From: Uloborus plumipes
Taxonomy: Eukaryota; Arthropoda; Arachnida; Araneae; Uloboridae
NCBI GenBank assembly: GCA_038373865.1
Contig: JAXGGA010003914.1
Coordinates: forward strand, 1-64,000
Direction of reading: 5' to 3'
Length of the DNA stretch: 64,000 nucleotides
Position numbers and translations under genes: made by a program. Numbering within the stretch: position 1 is the stretch's first letter; each line of letters starts with the position of its first letter. Below are positions 49,637 through 60,150 of this stretch, piece after piece. The notes below the pieces were generated by a model. It saw only the letters and a list, made by a program, of their open reading frames with translations. It made no database searches and was not told the origin of the DNA.

Positions 49637-50854
49637 CACTGAAGTGACAAAAGTCATGGGATAGCAATATGCAAATTTTCATATGGCAGTAGCATCGCAT
49701 AGAACAGGTATAAATGCGCAGTGCTTTTACAGAGCTTTCATTTCTGTTCAAGTTATTCATGTGAAGAGGTTTTAACGTGATGATGACCGCACGACGTGAA
49801 TTAACAGACTTTGAACGCGGAATGTTAGTTGGAGCTAGACGCATGGGTCATGCCATTTCGGAAATCGTTAGAGAATTCAACATTCCCAGATCCACTGTGT
49901 CAAGAGTGTGCCGAGAGTATGAAATTTCAGGCATAACATCCCACCATGGACAGCGCAGTGGTCGACCGCCTGCACTTAAAGATCGAGACCGGCGACGTCT
50001 GCAAAGAGTCGTAAATTCTAACAGACAAGCAACACTGCGTCAAATCACCGTAGAAATCAATGTGGGACGTACAATGGACGTGTCTGCTAGAACTGTGCGG
50101 AGAAATTTGGATTTCTTGGGCTATTCCAGCAGAAGACCGACTCGAGTGCCTTTACTGACAGAAGGACATCGCTTGCAGCGACTCTCGTGGGCACGTGAGC
50201 ATATCGGTTGGTCCCTAGATGAATGGAAAACCGTGGCCTGGTCCGATGAGTCACGATTTCAGCTGGTAAGAGCCGATGGTAGGGTTCGAGTGTGGCGCAG
50301 ACCCCACGAAGCCATGGACCCAAACTGTCAGCAAGGCACTGTTCAAGCTGGTGGTGGCTCCATAATGGTGTGGGCTGTTTTTTCATGGCATGGACTTGGT
50401 CCTCTAGTGCGACTGGACCGAACATTGACTGGAAATGCTTATGTGCAGCTACTTGGAGATCACTTGCAGCCATTCATGGACTTCATGTACCCAAACAACG
50501 ATGGGATTTTTATGGATGACAATGCGCCATGTCACCGGGCCACAACTGTTCGCAATTGGTTTGAAGAAAATTCTGGACAATTCCAACGAATGATTTGGCC
50601 ACCTAGATCGCCCGACATGAATCCCATTGAGCATTTATGGGACACCATCGAGAGGTCTGTTCGTGCCCAAAATCCTGCCCCATCAACGCTTTCACAATTA
50701 TGGACGTCTATCGAGACAGCATGGCTCAATATTCCTGCAGAAGACTTCCAACGACTTGTTGAGTCCATGCCACGTCGAGTTGTTGCACTTCGCCGGGCAA
50801 AAGGAGGGCCGACACGATATTAAGAGGTATCCCATGACTTTTGTCACTTCAGTG
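49637..50854 (+). mobile_element. Complete Tc1-family transposon (DD36E), apparently intact
   Basis: Perfect 27-bp inverted repeats (49637-49663, beginning CACTGAAGTGACAAAAGTCA, and 50828-50854) are flanked by TA duplications (49635-49636 and 50855-50856). Total 1218 bp. A single uninterrupted transposase gene fills it, its stop codon 4 bp from the right repeat. It is clearly GC-richer than its surroundings. Intact ends plus an intact gene indicate recent insertion and possible autonomy. Confidence 0.97.
49780..50823 (+). CDS. Tc1-family transposase, DD36E, full length
   Basis: A 347-residue protein starting MMTARRELTDFERGMLVGAR; the ATG at 49780 is followed directly by another ATG, and either could serve. 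Two helix-turn-helix regions (about residues 20-50, with PRSTVSRVCREYE, and about 85-115, with VSARTVRRNLDFLGY) are joined by a GRPPALKDRD linker resembling the Tc1 GRPR hook. They would bind the inverted repeats. The RNase H-like core has D156 (WSDESRF), D247 (FMDDNAPCH) and E284 (NPIEHLW), with 36 residues between the last two. A GGGSIMVWAVFS strand lies between. The C-terminus ends AKGGPTRY, like other Tc1 relatives here. It would cut and paste its own element at TA in the nucleus. Length and motifs match an active-type enzyme; activity is inferred only. Confidence 0.97.
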   Translation: MMTARRELTDFERGMLVGARRMGHAISEIVREFNIPRSTVSRVCREYEISGITSHHGQRSGRPPALKDRDRRRLQRVVNSNRQATLRQITVEINVGRTMDVSARTVRRNLDFLGYSSRRPTRVPLLTEGHRLQRLSWAREHIGWSLDEWKTVAWSDESRFQLVRADGRVRVWRRPHEAMDPNCQQGTVQAGGGSIMVWAVFSWHGLGPLVRLDRTLTGNAYVQLLGDHLQPFMDFMYPNNDGIFMDDNAPCHRATTVRNWFEENSGQFQRMIWPPRSPDMNPIEHLWDTIERSVRAQNPAPSTLSQLWTSIETAWLNIPAEDFQRLVESMPRRVVALRRAKGGPTRY

Positions 50855-50977
50855 TAAGTAGTCGACTTCATCTAGAGGAAAAGGAGATAAGTTAGAGTTC
50901 AAATGATACTTGCAAAAATATTCGCTGTATTGACGGCTTTTTTTTTTTTTTTTTTTTGATTTAAAATCTTGTGAGAT

Positions 50978-51066
50978 TAGGTTTTCAGTCCGCAGGATGA
51001 ACCCCGCAAAAATTCTTGCAAAATCCCGCGGGAGTCAGGATTAGGATTGCGGGATTGAAAACCCTA
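50978..51066. mobile_element. Small hAT-like hairpin MITE (about 89 bp)
   Basis: The left edge TAGGTTTTCAGTCCGCAGGA and the inverse of the right edge (CTAGGGTTTTCAATCCCGCA) pair with small gaps, around a CCCGCGGGA centre. It follows a T-run (50939-50957). Possible hAT-type tip (TAGGG). Confidence 0.45.
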
Positions 51067-51916
51067 GATGCATAATGCTTCACTATAGCTGCACAAAAAT
51101 GTTACAGGTGTATTAATATGTGGAATCTAATCAGTCACGAAATTTTATTAAGTGTGATTCGAATCATTAATTCTCATTTCCTTAGCTATATTATTAACAG
51201 CATTCATAATTTTATGCGAAGAACGGTTAAACAATGATGTCTTCTGCTCAGGAACTGGAAAATTATTCCAAATCACTCTTAACTTCTACTACTATTTAAG
51301 TTATTAAAAGTTCAATGAACAGTTCAATGAAACAAGTAAAGATTAAAAATTTTAATTTTTTCTTGAGAAGCATAAAAGTAAAACACAAAAGTAATGAGTA
51401 AGATATTGAATCAGTTAAAAACTTAAAAGTTTTTTTTTTCGTAAAACTGGTTAAGCAACGCTAGATGTTTAGAAAATAGTATTGTTCGAGAAATATAATT
51501 CATAGCAAAATTAAATTTAATACTGCTACTTGGCAACAGCTTTTAAGAGTAACAAAAGAAAAAGTGTGGTTAAAAATTGTTTGAAAATATTTTTTTTCTC
51601 AATAAAACTGCGAGTGTTTGTTAAAAACAACTTTTAATAAGATGGTTGGACAACTGTTCTCTTTTTCTTCAGCACTGAATCCAAGGACAGGCCAAATCCA
51701 TGTCAATATTTTTTCGTCATATTGCTCTATAAGACATTATTGTCATCCATTTGACACAGAGAAATGATGGTATAAAATCGTATAAAAAATGAAAAAAAAT
51801 CCAACCCTAAATCATGGTGCAACGATAAATATTACATCAATAGGACATTGAGTTTAACTTTGATCCTCCGACAAGCGACCAAACCGAAAACACTGTACAG
51901 TACAAGAGTTTTTAAG
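51067..51916. other. AT-rich DNA, no gene recognised
   Basis: Nothing supported between the two miniature elements. Confidence 0.5.
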
Positions 51917-51925
51917 CATATCACA

Positions 51926-52299
51926 CCCTTGCTACAAAAGTGCCACAACTCAAAAATTGTAATTTTGGAGTTATGATCATCATTAGACGTAGTTTACACG
52001 TCTCTACCAGTCTTCAAAAGAGCCAGGAGTTGCATTGAAAAATCAGTCACCAAAGAGCAGTTGTGGCGTTTTGTTATCATCAAGATGCATAGGACCCCTT
52101 TCACTAAAATGCCACATCTTGAGTTGTCGTCCAGCCGTCGTAGAGTAACGTGCGTAACTAAAGATCATAGTTTGAGATGTATCGATCTTCATATTGACAA
52201 ATTCAAAAATACTAAAATATGCCAAGTAAACCCGGGAACAGTTTTTTGCAATTCCTGGAAAACGTAGTTTTTTGAGTTGTGGCACTTTTGTAGCAAGGG
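51926..52299. mobile_element. 374-bp element with perfect 31-bp inverted repeats
   Basis: CCCTTGCTACAAAAGTGCCA opens a 31-bp repeat (51926-51956) whose exact inverse is at 52269-52299. Outside, CATATC (51917-51922) and GATATG (52303-52308) also pair, so the true ends may lie at 51917 and 52308 with two or three mismatched bases between. TGCCACA or GTTGTGGC words recur inside. No gene, and no clear target duplication. Confidence 0.75.
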
Positions 52300-52308
52300 T
52301 ACGATATG

Positions 52309-53234
52309 ATGGTCTACTCTAAAATTGTAAATGTGATGAATGTCTTTTAAGACATTGATAAAAACAATGGTCCAAATCACAACTTTGGTACCAATTGCAT
52401 CTATGTATTTCAGGGTAAGAAAAAAACACTATTTTCATTTTTTGTAAGAGAATTTGCCTATGCTGCGAAAAGCGTATGTAAACGTTTCATTTCAAATTAA
52501 GTACAGACGTATTACTTTTATATATATTTTAATTCCGTACACTGTGTGTAGTTCAATAAACATTTATTCTCCATAATATTCCAATAAAATTACTGTACAT
52601 TTTTAAGGTATTTACAACAATTAATGGAATTTTAATTAAATATGTCTGTATTTATTTATTCACCAGCGAAGTCATAATTGAAATAATACGTACTTTTCCA
52701 TTGTTTATATCAAGTGAACCAAAATGTCACTACTTTAAGATATTTTATCATGATTTACGCCGTAAAAATGTTTGTGTATTTTACGTGAACAAACAAATAA
52801 CATAATATCTAGTATTAGACAGTAGTTCAACTAAGTAAATATTTGTGTTCATTACTTCTCAGTTACTATAAGAAAATGTGAATATTATCACTTATCTCTA
52901 TATAATTAATTTTTATGTAACGCAGGGAGCAATTAAAGATTTTAGTCTAAAATATAAAATCATGACTGCTGAAATAAACAGGCCATTAATAGCATTAGGC
53001 TATAAATAGCATCATTCTATTCAGTTTTACAGGTATTGAGTAGTCCTAAACATCTGCTGACAAAAGACTAATGTTGGCGATTTTGTTTTGGAATCCGAAA
53101 GTTCGTAACAATCGCAAACTAATTATCCTCCATGAGTAAAACCGTACATTGTATTGGTAGAATCATTGTGTTAAGTGACTCTGTACTGCATTAATAGTAG
53201 TTTCCTCTTTGAAAAGTACTCTTGAATATATATA
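52309..53234. other. AT-rich DNA, no gene recognised
   Basis: No supported feature. Confidence 0.5.
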
Positions 53235-53880
53235 CAGGGTGTCCACTCCAATCGTGGACCAATAGCTAATTTCTAAACCGTTAGAGATAAGCATATAGTT
53301 TATTTAGGAAAAAATCTCCCAATTATGAAAGGAATTTTGGGTCTATTCAATGTTTTTCAAAAAATCAAATTTTGAAAGAGTTACGAAATTTAAATTTTTA
53401 TACAGCCCCCCAGTCCTATCAATCATATTTAGTAAAACATTCTTGACACTGTAACGTTTAAAACTAAAAAAAATCACTCTTCTACCACAAAAATTGACCG
53501 AGTTATGACGTTTTGAAAAATCAAGATTTTGAAGGATTTCGCATACGGTCCCTTAAGCCATCTCTCGATGACGTCATGAAACAATGCAAAATCTTGATTT
53601 TTCAAAACGTCATAACTCGGTCAATTTTTGTGGTAGAAGAGTGATTTTTTTTTAGTTTTAAACGTTACAGTGTCAAGAATGTTTTACTAAATATGATTGA
53701 TAGGACTGGGGGCTGTATAAAAATTTAAATTTCGTAACTCTTTCAAAATTTGATTTTTTGAAAAACATTGAATAGACCCAAAATTCCTTTCATAATTTTG
53801 AGATTTTTTCCTAAATAAACTATATGCTTATCTCTAACGGTTTAGAAATTAGCTATTGGTCCACGATTGGAGTGGACACC

Positions 53881-53883
<3 letters not shown>
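53235..53883 (+). mobile_element. 649-bp symmetric palindromic MITE
   Basis: It begins CAGGGTGTCCACTCCAATCG at 53235, flanked by TA, and ends with the inverse at 53883 before a (TA)n tract. Two 297-bp arms (53235-53531 and 53587-53883) surround a unique 55-bp spacer containing the palindrome TGACGTCA. No ORF. The second copy at 3228-3626 has nearly the same spacer, inverted. Confidence 0.92.

Positions 53884-53919
<36 letters not shown>
53884..53919. repeat. (TA)n tract
   Basis: Pure TA repeat adjoining the palindromic element. Confidence 0.95.
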
Positions 53920-53920
<1 letters not shown>

Positions 53921-54078
53921 TGTTTGTTTCACAGCACACAGACTTACTGTGAAGTGTGATAAATTAATTATCACATTCGCCCGGGTTGAAGTTACTCAAT
54001 AATAGAATAATAAGTTATAATATAATGTTCAAAGATTTTCTAAACTCTAGTTAAACCTAAAATATTTTAGTCGTAGAG

Positions 54079-54080
<2 letters not shown>

Positions 54081-54127
<47 letters not shown>
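54081..54127. repeat. 47-nt poly-T run
   Basis: Uninterrupted T. It could be the A-tail of a reverse-strand retroposon, but no element body or target duplication was recognised. A GC-richer patch follows at 54190-54285. Confidence 0.85.
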
Positions 54128-54130
<3 letters not shown>

Positions 54131-54288
54131 CAACTACGAATTATTATGTTTTTCATTTCACCTCAGTTTGCTTCCCTTTATCTTTAACTGGGTGCCTCTA
54201 TGAACACCACCTTCCACCCGCTCCTCTAGGCGCGGGACCACTGCTCTAATGAGGTGCCTCCGTTCCTTTAAGGCGGTGAAGTACGAGC

Positions 54289-54452
54289 TAAATACACACA
54301 CACATATATACACTTACCCCTACAAGCCTATACACACATGCAAGTCTATCACACACACACGCACACACACACGTCTAGACTCACACACACACACACACAC
54401 GTCTAGACTCACACACACACACACACACGTCTAGACACACACACACACACAC
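54289..54452. repeat. (CA)n microsatellite with GTCTAGACTC inserts
   Basis: (CA)n tracts are punctuated three times by CGTCTAGACTC-like words (near 54371, 54400 and 54428), giving a minisatellite of about 28-29 bp. TCTAGA is itself palindromic. Confidence 0.9.
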
Positions 54453-56043
54453 CTGCGGCAAATAGTGATTGTTAGCACCAAAATTTGAATTCAACATGTC
54501 AAAGTTATTTTTTAAGGATGTATTTGTGTATGTGTGTTGTAAATTACATTCTTCGGTGCAAGAGGCTGACAACTCCCCCTTTTTGCTGACTTCGTATATG
54601 CACTGAATTATACAAAGACAAATAGAATCTTGCACTATGTTCAAAAATAGCGCATCTCCGACCAATATTTCACAAAATAAGCAGTGGCAGATTACCTTTC
54701 ATAAAAAAGGGGATACAAAATTACCTACTTTTTGCATTAGTTTGAAACTTAAGTGTTAGGAATCACAAGACTCTAACCGCATTGTTTTAAAAAAAATTTA
54801 ACTTTAGCGAACATTTCTTTATTCAGTTTAGAAAAAGATGTAGACATATACCTTAGCATCATTCTGATTTCTTGTAAATTGACGACTTTCTGAAAAAAAA
54901 ATTGGACTAACAAAAGTCTTCAACTCCAAAAAATATTTTTAACTGTTAACTTAATTCATTGATCTAAGTGGAAAGTTAATAATACCTTTAGCTGAAAAAG
55001 TTTAAATATATAGATAATTGAAATAGCTGAGAAGTGTCAATATTACTTTACTTGTAAAATATCACTTTACTAGTATTTTTCAAAACATAAAATGTGAAAA
55101 TTTGCTAAATTAAAAACTATGTTCGTGTCGATTTCCTTCTGTCGTTCCGAAAGAATTTGTTGCCAAGATATTTTTTAATCTTGCGGGTGACCCGTATTTT
55201 TTGGACTCAGTAAATACGTATTTGATAATTTGTTTCATCACATTTAAAATTTTAAATAAGTGCAAGAGCTCTCTTATTAAATGGACTAGTTAACCCTCTC
55301 ACCGCGTATGCCTTGACGAGCAAGGTAAAAGTAACAAAATTTGAGCAAACTGCGATTTCCGAAATATTTTTTCTTTGATGTGAACTAAAAAATTTCACTA
55401 GTTGTCTTCATTTCTGCGAAATATACAGGAATTTCAATATTCTGACAACTATTTATCATTGTCGAATTCTATACTTTGAAAAAAAAATCAAAAAAATTTC
55501 ACACATTTTAACCCTGAAATATATGCAGATTTGAAATATGCAATAAAAGAAACGCAATTTTTGATTAAAAAAATACGCAGCTGGATGAATTATGTTTGTG
55601 ACATACTTCTTTGTTTAATGTTTGCAAACAAAACTCCTTTGATTAAAAATTATACCTCACTCAATTCTCAATATCATATTGTCAATGTTCTTTTGTCCAC
55701 TCTTCGAGTATTCTTAATCTGAAATAAAAGACATGATCAGAATGCCTAAACGAGTTTTTCTTCGATAATTTCTTTGGCTTTACAAAGAAAAGAAAAATCG
55801 AAAAGACATGATAGAAAGAAGGACTGCGGGATTAGTCTGACAGCGGTACAATAGCTTAATGAAATGGATTCTTATAATGAGAATCTACTTTTATGAATTA
55901 TGTCCGTTTTCTTATCTTCTTTTATTTCTAGAGAACTAATTTGTTATTTGGAAAGCAAATAACCAACAATTATGCTATTGTTAGAAACAAATTGCCAATT
56001 TCTAAAAGGCATTCTACGTTCGTAGTAGTTGTTCGAAAACTAA
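54453..56043. other. AT-rich DNA, no gene recognised
   Basis: No supported gene. A TTAACCCTCTCACCGCG word near 55291 resembles a piggyBac MITE tip, but its partner was not found. Confidence 0.5.
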
Positions 56044-56045
56044 TA

Positions 56046-57993
56046 CACAGTCCAGTCACATTAATGTGACCACCACGTACTATCGACGTCGACGTCAAAT
56101 TACCAATGACAAAAAGCACTTGGTAGCACAATGCAGTTGGGTGTGTACAAATGGTGTATGAGGGCTTTGGAAACTGTGAAACGAAGGTTTCACATTCCCC
56201 GTTGACTCCCATGCAAACACACATCAACTTCCGTCACACGGAAGTAAACATGAATTGTTTCGCTTCACTTCCTTAGACGCTGTCCACTTCACATGAAAAG
56301 GAGGAACTGTGTGCACAAATGTTTCCCTTGTCGGAGTGATCCAACTGAATGAATGAAAATAACAGTGCTTGTTCACTCCTGGATCACAAATCTTGGGAGA
56401 GGAAGATAGCGTTCTTCTTGCTGTTGTGCGCGACGATGGAGTGTGTGGTGTTCCTCTCCGTTGGAAGAAAAGTTGTTTGAAGTCGTCGAAAAATGAAAAT
56501 ATGTGTTTTTGTCTGATAAAATAATCACAACATCGTAAAAAAGGGAGAATTAATTTAATCAAGAAGAGTTTGTCATCTTATTGTGTATCTTCATTCAATG
56601 GATCGAACTGGATGATTATAAATCGGACTTCAACTCCTTATAAACACGATAGGCCTAATCTAAGCCATGCTGGATTGCAACTCGCGCAATTTGTGAACTA
56701 TGACTCTGCAAATTTAATATAATAACATAAAGCATTGTTTTCAACTATGTATTAGGCTGTTGTGCAAAGATGAGCTCATCCCGTTTTATATGATTTATCC
56801 ATTATCACATACACAACGCATTATGTACTTTAAAGTTAGTTTAATTCATTCTTTTCCATTTTTTTTTTTTTTGAAACCACCACGCAACAGAAACCATTTC
56901 AATCATTGGCGTAATATAAAAACTGAGCGATTTATCCGACGTCCAAAAGGGCATAATCATTGGCTTTCGGGCCAAGGGTGGAAGCATTTCCAAAATGACT
57001 GAGTTTTTGAGCTGTTCGCTTGCCATCGTGGGAAAAGTGTACCGTGCATGGCAAAATGGGACTGTTAAAAATTAGCGACGTGGAAAATGTGGTACACCAG
57101 GAGCCATAGATGACAGAGGCGACCGACGGCTGCGGAGATGCGTTCGGGTCTATAAACGGGCTACCGTTGAGCAACTGACCCCCCCACCCCCCCCCCAGAT
57201 GAACCAAGGGGCTAACAACATCATCTACCAAACTACTATTTAGCGGACGTTGCTCTGTCTGGGCTCCCGAAGCACAAGACTGGTACATGCAGCTATGCTG
57301 ACTACTGTCCGTCGACGACGAACCCTGGAATTTGCGCGCCAGTACCGCAGCTGGACGTTTATTGAGTGACAACAGGTAGCATTTACTGATGAATCACGTT
57401 TTATGCTCCATCGGGCAGATGGACGTTGGCGTATAAGGCGTGAAACCTCTAAACCAAACACCCTCAACCATTGCCGGAACGGTCCAAGCTGGAGACGAGC
57501 ATTATGGGTTGGGGAATGTTTTCCTGGCATTCTCTGGGCTCACTCATCATTGTGAAAAGCACGATGAATTTCTACAAGTACGCATCAGTCATTGCAGACC
57601 ATGTCCACCCCTATATGTGCAATGTTTTCTCTCGGGATGATAGCATCTACCAGCAGGACAATGAGAAGTGCCATACAGCTGCCAGTGTACGTGCATGGCT
57701 CGAAGAGCACCAGAATGAGTTTACCCTTCTTCCCTGGATAGCAAACTCTCTTGATTCAAATAGAATCGAGAATATGTAGGATCATCTCGATCGGGTTATT
57801 CGCTCCACGGATCCTCATCCACGTAATCTAGCCCAGCTGGCCACAGCATTGGAGTCGGCATGGCTCAAACTACCAGTAAACACCTTCAGAGCTTTAAATA
57901 AATCTCTTCCTACACGTCTCGCAGCAGTCCGCTCTGAGATAAGTGGTTTTTCAGGATTTTGACAGGTGGTCACATTAATGTGACTGGACTGCG
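56046..57993 (+). mobile_element. Tc1-like transposon (second DD36E family), decayed
   Basis: Inverted repeats of about 29 bp, CACAGTCCAGTCACATTAAT at the left and its inverse (one base different near the tip) at the right, with TA duplications (56044-56045 and 57994-57995). Each repeat contains the self-complementary GTCACATTAATGTGAC. At 1948 bp it is far longer than a normal Tc1. The transposase begins only at about 56923, so the left untranslated part probably holds an insertion that I could not delimit. Confidence 0.9.
56923..57962 (+). pseudogene. Tc1-family transposase, DD36E type, with stops and frameshifts
   Basis: Coding starts at a CTG (56923) where an ATG is expected: SDLSDVQKGIIIGFRAKGGS, then a helix-turn-helix part SCSLAIVGKVYRAWQNGTVKN, a TAG stop, and GKCGTPGAIDDRGDRRLRRC. 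A C-run at 57181-57195 marks a damaged stretch. The core shows VAFTDESRFMLHRADGRWRI (first D), a frameshift, MGWGMFSWHSLGSLI, then IYQQDNEKCHTA (second D) and SNRIENM, a TAG stop where Trp is expected, then DHLDRVIRS. There are 36 residues between the second D and the E. It ends SEISGFSGF. Several breaks rule out a working enzyme. It is related to the intact gene at 49780 but not the same family. Confidence 0.9.
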
Positions 57994-58009
57994 TAGTAAG
58001 ATGTAAGTA

Positions 58010-59428
58010 CAGTGCTCGACATTGAAAATGCAACACCAAGAAGGAGTGGTCAGAAATTCATGCAAATTTTACCGTAGACGCACGTCACAGAGTTATGCAA
58101 ATTATATGGAATGCGCAGCTCTCCGACGCACGTGAAGTAAGATATAAGTGAATGAAGTTGAAAAGTGGGCTATGTTCATGTTGGTTTTTCTACCAGACTA
58201 ATTATCGGAGAAATTTGACTTTTGTCTCGAAGGATACGTGTGATAGGAGGAAATGCCACGCCGTCCTCAACGAATACACTTCCAGCATATAGACGACTTT
58301 ACAAGGGGTATGGTGATCGGACTGAGAAGGGGAGTTGGTCCATACGTCAAATTGCAGCTGATGCCCACATGGATGCAAGCACTGTGCATCGGCTGTGTCG
58401 GAGATGGTTGGAAAGAGGAAATGTAGCCACATTGAGGGGTGCAGGTGCAGCCAGAGTGACGTCAGACCGCTTGGATCGACGGATTCACCTACAAGCTGTG
58501 GCGGACCCGCAAGTCACTTGTACGTCGATTCTGCAACACGTACAAGGTACCCTGGATGTTCCTGTGTCGACCAGAACCATTTCCCGTCGACTGGTTGCAC
58601 GTGGCCTGCAATCACGGCGCCCGCTAAGAAAACTGCCATTGACCTCACAGCACAGACTCCAACGTTTGGAATGAGACCGGACCAGAGCGACGTGGATGGC
58701 AGAATGGCAAACCGTAGTGTTCTCAGATGAATCCCACTTCTGTTTGTCTAGCGATAGTCATCGCATACGTGTGTGGCGTCGACGTGGAGAAAGATCGAAT
58801 CCGGCAGTAACTGTGGAACGCCCCACAGCGCGACAACGTGGCATAATGGTTTGGGGCGCTATTGCATACAATTCCGTATCACCTCTAGTTCGTATTTGGG
58901 GCACTATGACGGCCCAACGATATGTAGATAATGTACTGCGGCCGGTGGCAATCCCCTACCTTCAGGGTCTGCCAAATACAATTTTTCAACAGGATAACGC
59001 CCGGCCTCACAGTGCTCGAATCAGCCAACATGCTCTACGAGGTGTACAGATGCTTTCCTGGCCACCATACTCTCCTGATTTGTCACCAATCGAACATGTG
59101 TGGGACGTGATTGGACGCCGTTTGCAGAACCTGTCACTGCCTCGTTCAGAGGACGAACTGTGGCAAATGGTTGAAAGGGAATGGAGTGCCATCCCTCAGG
59201 ACACCATCCGCAGACTTATTGACTCCATGCCTAGACGTGTTTCTTCGTGCATCGCTGTCCGCGGTGGTCCTACTTCTTACTGAGCCGACGCCGTCCTCGC
59301 TCTAAATTTTGCTTATTTATTTTGAAATAAATATCACTTATTGTTCCATGCTGTCTCTGTCTTCTTACCAAATTTCATCAATTTCTGACCACTCCTTCTT
59401 GGTGTTGCATTTTAAATGTCAAGCAGTG
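58010..59428 (+). mobile_element. Tc1-like transposon copy B (DD32E family), full length, decayed
   Basis: The ends CAGTGCTCGACATTGAAAAT and its near-inverse are flanked by TA (58008-58009 and 59429-59430). It is 1419 bp and lacks the deletion seen in the copy at 1136. The left TA lies only 14 bp past the end of the neighbouring Tc1 element. The gene inside has one frameshift and one stop. Confidence 0.95.
58253..59283 (+). pseudogene. Tc1-like transposase with one frameshift and one stop (DD32E)
   Basis: The ATG at 58253 begins the same protein as the copy at 1379. A one-base loss near 58335 (GAAGGGGAGTTGG against GAAAGGGAGGTTGG) shifts the frame. The main frame then runs SIRQIAADAHMDASTVHRLC to a TGA at 58672-58674, where the other copy has Trp. 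From 58675 to 59283 it is open: VFSDESHF (first D), GIMVWGAIAYNSVSPLVRIW, QQDNARPHSARISQ (second D), PDLSPIEHVWD (E), ending GGPTSY. The corrected length would be about 343 residues, normal for Tc1. The D-E gap is 32 residues, two fewer than DD34E, and the same in both copies. Confidence 0.94.
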
Positions 59429-59430
59429 TA

Positions 59431-59740
59431 TTAACATTGACTCAATCTTAATTTAAAAAGGGATGAAGTTAAAATTGAAAAGCATGGAGAAAATTAGCGC
59501 AAAATATAAAATTGCTTTGTCAAAAATTTACCATGTCCATGTAAATCTTATGTAATAGAAAAATAAATTTCCGTCATTTCGTTTAAAGAAAATATACGTA
59601 TCCTCATGAAAAAATAAAACTATGCGAGTAATCAGTGAAACTAAGCTTCATATTGACTTCATAGTGTAGCTAAATTAAAAAGCTAAAAAATGTGCAGATT
59701 TGTTTCTTTCCCTCTTCATTTAAAAATGCTTAAACAATCA
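59431..59740. other. AT-rich DNA, no gene recognised
   Basis: Short spacer between the Tc1-like copy and the MITE at 59741; nothing supported. Confidence 0.5.
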
Positions 59741-60150
59741 CACTGTAAAAAATGAGCTGTTGTTTCCACAGTAGAAAACGGGCAGTCGAGGTTCCAATTT
59801 AAAACTAAAATGTACAGTAATAAACTATAAAACCAGCAATTACACAGCTACTTACAGTAAAGTTAACAATTTTACCGTTTATTGCCGTAGAATTTAGATT
59901 TAATATACTGTATAAAAATCAGTATAATACTGGCATCAGAAGTTCCAGTTTACAACTGTAAAATTCATGGTACCAATTTGTAAAGTTAGCAAGTTTATCG
60001 TTTATTACTCTAAAATTAGCAATTTTACAGTTTAGTACTGTAAAAGCAAGAATTTAACGATTTATTTCTGTAAAATTAGCAGTTTTGACAGTTTATTACT
60101 ATAAAATTAGCAGTATTATACTGTAAAAACAACATTCACATTTTGCAGTG
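59741..60150. mobile_element. ACTGTAAAA-type MITE, copy 2 (410 bp)
   Basis: The left end CACTGTAAAAAATGAGCTGT and the inverse of the right end (CACTGCAAAATGTGAATGTT) pair, then both run into TGTTGTTT-type sequence and ACAGTA. The interior is a series of ACTGTAAAATTAGCA, TTTACAGTTTATTACTG and related words, each partly self-complementary. Same family as 38995-39373, sharing the GAGGTTCCA and TTAAAACTAAAA block. Confidence 0.8.

Noticed and set aside
50087..50768. Reverse-strand ORFs of 61-128 codons across 50.1-50.8 kb
   Set aside because: Shadows of the intact transposase gene on the other strand.
53560..53580. TGACGTCA as a working CRE promoter site
   Set aside because: It lies in the loop of a palindromic MITE with no gene nearby; noted only as a motif.
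56932..57530. Reverse-strand ORFs of 96 and 146 codons
   Set aside because: They overlap the decayed transposase on the plus strand and show no domain of their own.
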